A DNA stretch of 11,085 nt from Deltaproteobacteria bacterium UBA2385 (GTDB lineage Bacteria > Myxococcota_A > UBA796 > UBA2385). The position numbers and the translations under genes were made by a program. Numbering within the stretch: position 1 is the first letter of the stretch; each line of letters begins with the position of its first letter. This document shows, in pieces, positions 7,692-11,085 of the stretch. The DNA is taken from contig DDSR01000099.1 of assembly GCA_002343455.1 (NCBI GenBank), positions 1 to 11,085 on the forward strand, in the 5' to 3' direction. Below the pieces are notes generated by a model. That model saw only the letters and a program-made list of their open reading frames with translations. It was not told the origin of the DNA and searched no databases.

Positions 7692-9009
7692 CGACGCTGT
7701 CCGGGTGGAGGGAGAGGGCCAGGGCAACCCCCAGCACGAGGTAGGCCATCGAGAAGGTCAGCAGCCCCAAGGTGGCGGCCATCATCGCGATGGAGACGAG
7801 GCCGATCAAGGAGCCGACCAGCGCCGACCTCCGCGCCGGGCTGCGGGCGAGGCGAAGGGCCCGGCCGAGCCCGAGCAGCACCGTCAGGCCGAAGATCGCC
7901 AAGGCGACGAGGCCGACGATGCCCTGCTCGCTGGCGACCTCCAGGTAGGTGTTGTGCGGAGGGAGCAGGTGCCCCTCCCGCGGGACGAAGCCGCTCTTGA
8001 CCGGGAAGCTGCCCGGACCGGCCCCGAAGAGCCAGTGGTCCCGGAAGAGGTCCCAAGCCTGGCGCTGCAGCTCGGCGCGCTCTCCGAGGCTGGCGTCGAC
8101 GGTGTCCGAGCGGCCGCTGAGCACCTCGATCAAGGCTCGAAAGCGGGCGGTGGCCGCTTCGGCGTCGAAGACGGTGATGGCCGCGGCGCTCGCTCCGCCC
8201 AGCGCCACCAGCAGCTCGGCCCGGTGCCGGCGAAGCAGCCAGATCCAGCCCGGTGCGAACAGCAGGAAGACCAGGAAGGCCGCCCGGGACTGGGTCGCCA
8301 GGATCGCCAGGGGCGTCAGGCAGAGCAGCGAGAAGCGCAACGGGACGGCCAGGAGGTGGCGGTCGCTGGCGAGCGCTCCGATCAGGGCCGGCGCCAGGAG
8401 CAGCAGCATGGCGGCCCACTCGTTGGGGTCCCCCATCGTGCCCGTGAAGCGCCCGCCGCTGGCGGCGGCGCCCAGGGAGAAGGCCAGGATCGCGACCAGG
8501 ATCCCGGCCATCACCCGGGTCAGCAGCCGGAGGTCCTCCCCCGCCAGGATGCTCATCACCATCGCGACGAGCACGGTGAGCATCGACATGCCGGCGAGGT
8601 TGAAGATCCCGACCCAGAAATTCCCCGCGACCGCCGTACAGAGCCCGACCGAGGCGGTGAAGACCAGCATCCCGCCCAGCACCGGGTGCCAGCGCAGCGG
8701 TGCCCGCCCCGTCAGCAGGACGTGGGCGGTCCACCCCCCCAGGGCCGCGAGCACCGAGAGCTTGGAGGCGGTGATCGGCAGGGTCGCCACCTTCATCCCG
8801 GAGATGCCCGCCTGGTCGAAGAGCATCGCCGCGAACATCAAGCCGACCAGCATCGAGGGGCGCCGCAGGACCGTGTACGCCGTCACCGCCAAGAGGGTGA
8901 GCGCCAGGGGCAGCCAGGGCGAGAGCACCATGCTGGCCCCGACGCCGAGGCCGAGCACCAGCGCGAGGACCGGCCACCGCTCGGCCGAGACGAGTCGCGC
9001 CGCGCTCAT
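7675..9009 (-). CDS. O-antigen ligase / Wzy-type polysaccharide polymerase (Wzy_C family)
   Basis: Multi-span inner-membrane protein, 444 residues, of the WaaL/Wzy type. It would join lipid-linked repeat units (polymerase) or transfer a chain to an acceptor (ligase). About ten or more hydrophobic segments surround one large periplasmic loop at about 275-355. Family motifs are GDPNEWA at 193-199, SRAAFLVFLL at 241-250, GERAELQRQAW at 309-319, GAGPGSFP at 330-337 and HNTYLEVASEQGIVGL at 352-367. Arg311 and His352 are the kind of conserved loop residues seen in this family. Its position between a co-polymerase and a flippase favours polymerase over lipid A ligase. The ATG overlaps the upstream stop by four bases (ATGA), with AGGA about nine bases upstream. 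Confidence 0.88.
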   Translation of the reverse strand: MSAARLVSAERWPVLALVLGLGVGASMVLSPWLPLALTLLAVTAYTVLRRPSMLVGLMFAAMLFDQAGISGMKVATLPITASKLSVLAALGGWTAHVLLTGRAPLRWHPVLGGMLVFTASVGLCTAVAGNFWVGIFNLAGMSMLTVLVAMVMSILAGEDLRLLTRVMAGILVAILAFSLGAAASGGRFTGTMGDPNEWAAMLLLLAPALIGALASDRHLLAVPLRFSLLCLTPLAILATQSRAAFLVFLLFAPGWIWLLRRHRAELLVALGGASAAAITVFDAEAATARFRALIEVLSGRSDTVDASLGERAELQRQAWDLFRDHWLFGAGPGSFPVKSGFVPREGHLLPPHNTYLEVASEQGIVGLVALAIFGLTVLLGLGRALRLARSPARRSALVGSLIGLVSIAMMAATLGLLTFSMAYLVLGVALALSLHPDSVDDRGL

Positions 9010-11085
9010 CGTTTCCCGTCCTGCCCTCCGGCCCCGTCGACGCGCAGCCGGTCGAGGCCATAGCGCCGCGCGTCCGGCGGCAGCGGGGTGTCGTTGAGGA
9101 CAACGCCCAGCAGGCGGACGCCCAGCTCGTGCATCCGCAGCAAGGAGCTGCGCACATGCTGGCGACGCACCCTGCCGCTGCGCATCACCATCACCATCCC
9201 GTCGCAGCGCTGGGCCAGCGAGACGGCGTCCGACAGCAGCATCGAAGGCGGGGTGTCGATGATGATGACGCGAAAGAGGGGCTCCAGGCGCTTCAGCAGG
9301 TCGGCCATGGCCTCGGAGGCCACCAGCTCGCTCTCGCGGTCGGTCTCCGACCCCGCGGTCAGCAGGCTCAGCCCGGGCAGCTGGGAGGGTCGGATGTAGA
9401 GGGTCGGGTCTTCGGCTCCCAGGGCCTCTGTCAGGCCCGGGCTGCTGGGGAGCTCGAAGACCGTGTGGATGCGCGGCGAGCGCAGATCGCCATCGACCAG
9501 CAGGACGGGGACCCCCAGCCGGGCCCAGGCCACCGCCAGGCTGACGGCCGTGGTGGTCTTGCCCTCACCCTCGAGCAGGCTGCTGACGGCGATGCGCACG
9601 GAACGGGCGCCGTCGACCCGGGCAGACAGCGTCGTGCGGATGCCCCGGAAGGCCTCGGCGGTGAAGGAGCGCGGATGCAGCCAGGTGTGCAGCGCGCGTG
9701 CGGTCGCGACGGGGATGCTGGCGGCGACCCCGACCCCCACGCCATCCGCTTCGAGAGAGGGGACCTGGCCGAGGACCTGGCCGTGCAGCTCGGACTCGAC
9801 GTCTGCGACCGTGATGAGGGTGTCGTCGAGGCGATGTACGAAGAGCGCGAGGCCCAGGCCGCCGCCCAGCCCGACGAAGAGGCCCAGCGCGAGGTTCAGC
9901 GGGATGTTGGGCTTGAACGGACCCGTCGGAGGGATCGCCCAGTCGACGATGCGCACGTCGTTGAGCTGGGTGTGGGCCTGCAGCTCGACCTCGGTGCCGC
10001 GCTCGCCAAGGCTCTCGTAGACCTTGCGGGCCCGATCGTTCTCGGCGCGCAGCACCTCGAACTCGTCCTGCAGGCGCTGCTTGGCCAGGAGCTCCTGCTT
10101 GACGATGTCGAGCTCTTCTTCGAGGCGTTGCTCCTGCCGCCGCAGCATGGCCGCCTTGGAGCGCTCGGACTCGACGTTGCGGTTGAGCTGCGCCTCAAGC
10201 ATCTCGTCGACCCGCTGCAGGTGGGCCTGCACCCGGCGGTGCTCGGGGTGCTGGTCGCCGTAGCGGGCCAGGACCTCGGCGTTCTTGGCCACCACCGTCG
10301 CCCGCTCCTGGGCGAGGGAGGCCAGGGTGGGGTCCTCGATCATGCTGGCGAGCAGATCGTACTCTCCTCTCTGGGCCAGCCGGCGGTAGTCCGCGGCCCG
10401 GCTCTCGGCGAGGACCCGCTCCGCGCCCGTCTCGCTATGGGTTCGCTGCAGGGTGGCCAGCCGCGAACCGACCCCGTCGATCTCCTCGCCCTCGTCGATC
10501 AGATCGTAGGCCGAGCGGAAGCTCAGCAGGGCCTCGCTCGTGTTCTCGACCCGCTCCTTGTACTGGACATTTCGACCCTCCAACCAGAGCTTGGTCTCGC
10601 GGGCCGCGTCGCGGCGGGCTTCGAGGTTGTGCTCCCGATAGACCTCGGCCACCAGGTTCGCCAGGGTCGCGGCCCGCTCCGGGTCGGTGTGTTCGACGCG
10701 GATCTCCACCAGCTGGGTGTCCTCTCGGGGGCCGGCCGAGAGCGATCTCCCGAAGCGGTCCAGGTCCTCGTTGCTGACCGTGTAGTCGTCGTAGCCGAGC
10801 CCGACGTAGCGGTGGATGACCTCTTCGCGGATGCTGCGGCTCTGGATGATCTCCAGCTGGGTGCGCGCCCGCTCACGGCCCTCCAGGTAGCTGGCAGGGT
10901 CGTACTGGAGGTTCTCGTTGAAGGCGACCTCCTGTCCGGCACGCGGGAGGAGGTGGATCAACGCCACAGCCCGGTACTGGCGGGCGGAGAAGAGCGACGC
11001 GGCGACGGCGGCACCCATGACGCCGATCAAGAAGAGCAGGATGACCCGACGCCGCCGACGGAGCAGCTCGTAGAGGGCCCAGGGG
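9006..11085 (-). CDS. Wzz/Wzc-type polysaccharide co-polymerase with BY-kinase-like ATPase domain (5' partial)
   Basis: Inner-membrane protein that would control chain length and export of the polysaccharide. The frame is open to the window edge, so the start lies beyond 11085; 692 residues are visible. In order: a basic segment RRRRR then a first helix (about 12-33), a Wzz domain, a long heptad-rich coiled coil (about 170-365), a PxxP-type segment (PFKPNIPLN) and a second helix (about 394-417), then the ATPase. The ATPase shows Walker A GEGKTTT (about 504-510), Walker A' VLLVDGDLRSP (about 527-537) and Walker B VIIIDTPP (about 606-613). The usual C-terminal tyrosine cluster is missing: only one Tyr (YGLDRL, about 675) is seen in the last 30 residues. 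A TTG at 11030 is not a credible start because it would remove part of the first helix. Confidence 0.93.
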   Translation of the reverse strand, partial: PWALYELLRRRRRVILLFLIGVMGAAVAASLFSARQYRAVALIHLLPRAGQEVAFNENLQYDPASYLEGRERARTQLEIIQSRSIREEVIHRYVGLGYDDYTVSNEDLDRFGRSLSAGPREDTQLVEIRVEHTDPERAATLANLVAEVYREHNLEARRDAARETKLWLEGRNVQYKERVENTSEALLSFRSAYDLIDEGEEIDGVGSRLATLQRTHSETGAERVLAESRAADYRRLAQRGEYDLLASMIEDPTLASLAQERATVVAKNAEVLARYGDQHPEHRRVQAHLQRVDEMLEAQLNRNVESERSKAAMLRRQEQRLEEELDIVKQELLAKQRLQDEFEVLRAENDRARKVYESLGERGTEVELQAHTQLNDVRIVDWAIPPTGPFKPNIPLNLALGLFVGLGGGLGLALFVHRLDDTLITVADVESELHGQVLGQVPSLEADGVGVGVAASIPVATARALHTWLHPRSFTAEAFRGIRTTLSARVDGARSVRIAVSSLLEGEGKTTTAVSLAVAWARLGVPVLLVDGDLRSPRIHTVFELPSSPGLTEALGAEDPTLYIRPSQLPGLSLLTAGSETDRESELVASEAMADLLKRLEPLFRVIIIDTPPSMLLSDAVSLAQRCDGMVMVMRSGRVRRQHVRSSLLRMHELGVRLLGVVLNDTPLPPDARRYGLDRLRVDGAGGQDGKR

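Noticed and set aside
7692..7727. Longer flippase starting at TTG 7727
   Set aside because: The added 12 residues are out-of-frame translation of the polymerase gene, and the ATG at 7691 gives a normal N-terminus.
5232..8000. A plus-strand open frame of more than 900 codons opposite the glycosyltransferase, flippase and polymerase genes
   Set aside because: Its product is low-complexity, rich in Gly, Gln, Asp, Ala and His with no recognisable domain. Long antisense frames are expected in GC-rich genes, and the minus-strand genes have clear family motifs.
7651..9063. A plus-strand open frame opposite the polymerase gene
   Set aside because: Highly repetitive Gln/Glu/Arg/Gly composition, no domain, and wholly antisense to a well-supported membrane protein.
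11028..11030. TTG at 11030 as the start of the co-polymerase gene
   Set aside because: The frame stays open to the window edge and encodes the basic segment and first half of the expected first transmembrane helix, so the true start is outside.

Overview
The window is very GC-rich and densely coded. Almost all of it lies on the minus strand and it contains two gene blocks, so it is best read from right to left. The organism is a Gram-negative bacterium: there is a Wza-type polysaccharide export protein, which implies an outer membrane, and a Tat-type signal with a lipobox. The base composition, the short Wza-like protein and the extracytoplasmic polysaccharide genes would fit Myxococcota or a related deltaproteobacterial lineage. 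That placement is an impression, not something the sequence proves.

Right-hand block (about 4381 to 11085, minus strand): a compact Wzx/Wzy-type exopolysaccharide or capsule operon. In transcription order it encodes a Wzz/BY-kinase-like co-polymerase and ATPase (cut by the window edge), an O-antigen ligase/Wzy-type polymerase, a Wzx-like flippase, a GT4 glycosyltransferase and a short Wza-like export protein. Stops and starts overlap or abut throughout (4-bp ATGA, 17 bp, 0 bp, 4-bp ATGA), so the block is probably one translationally coupled transcript. No initiating phosphoglycosyltransferase and only one glycosyltransferase are visible; the rest should lie beyond 11085 or elsewhere.

Middle to left block (301 to about 4349, minus strand): a complete polyamine-type ABC importer in the order potA-potB-potC-potD (ATPase, two permeases, binding protein). 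The binding protein carries a twin-arginine motif followed by a lipobox. A short AT-rich gap (4323-4380) separates it from the polysaccharide block. This gap holds a possible promoter and a perfect 17-bp palindrome that covers the likely potA ribosome binding site.

Left end: the last 17 codons of a plus-strand gene (1-54) converge on potD. The 246-bp gap between the two stops (55-300) contains no gene but is packed with inverted repeats. Two of these are copies of one stem-loop element in opposite orientation, with the same arm length, the same 25-base loop length, a shared loop core and compensatory changes in the stem. Each copy is the same way round with respect to the gene that would read into it. 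This is the least explained structure in the window. A strong hairpin just after the potD stop probably ends the pot transcript.

I see no tRNA, rRNA, insertion sequence, CRISPR array or phage gene.
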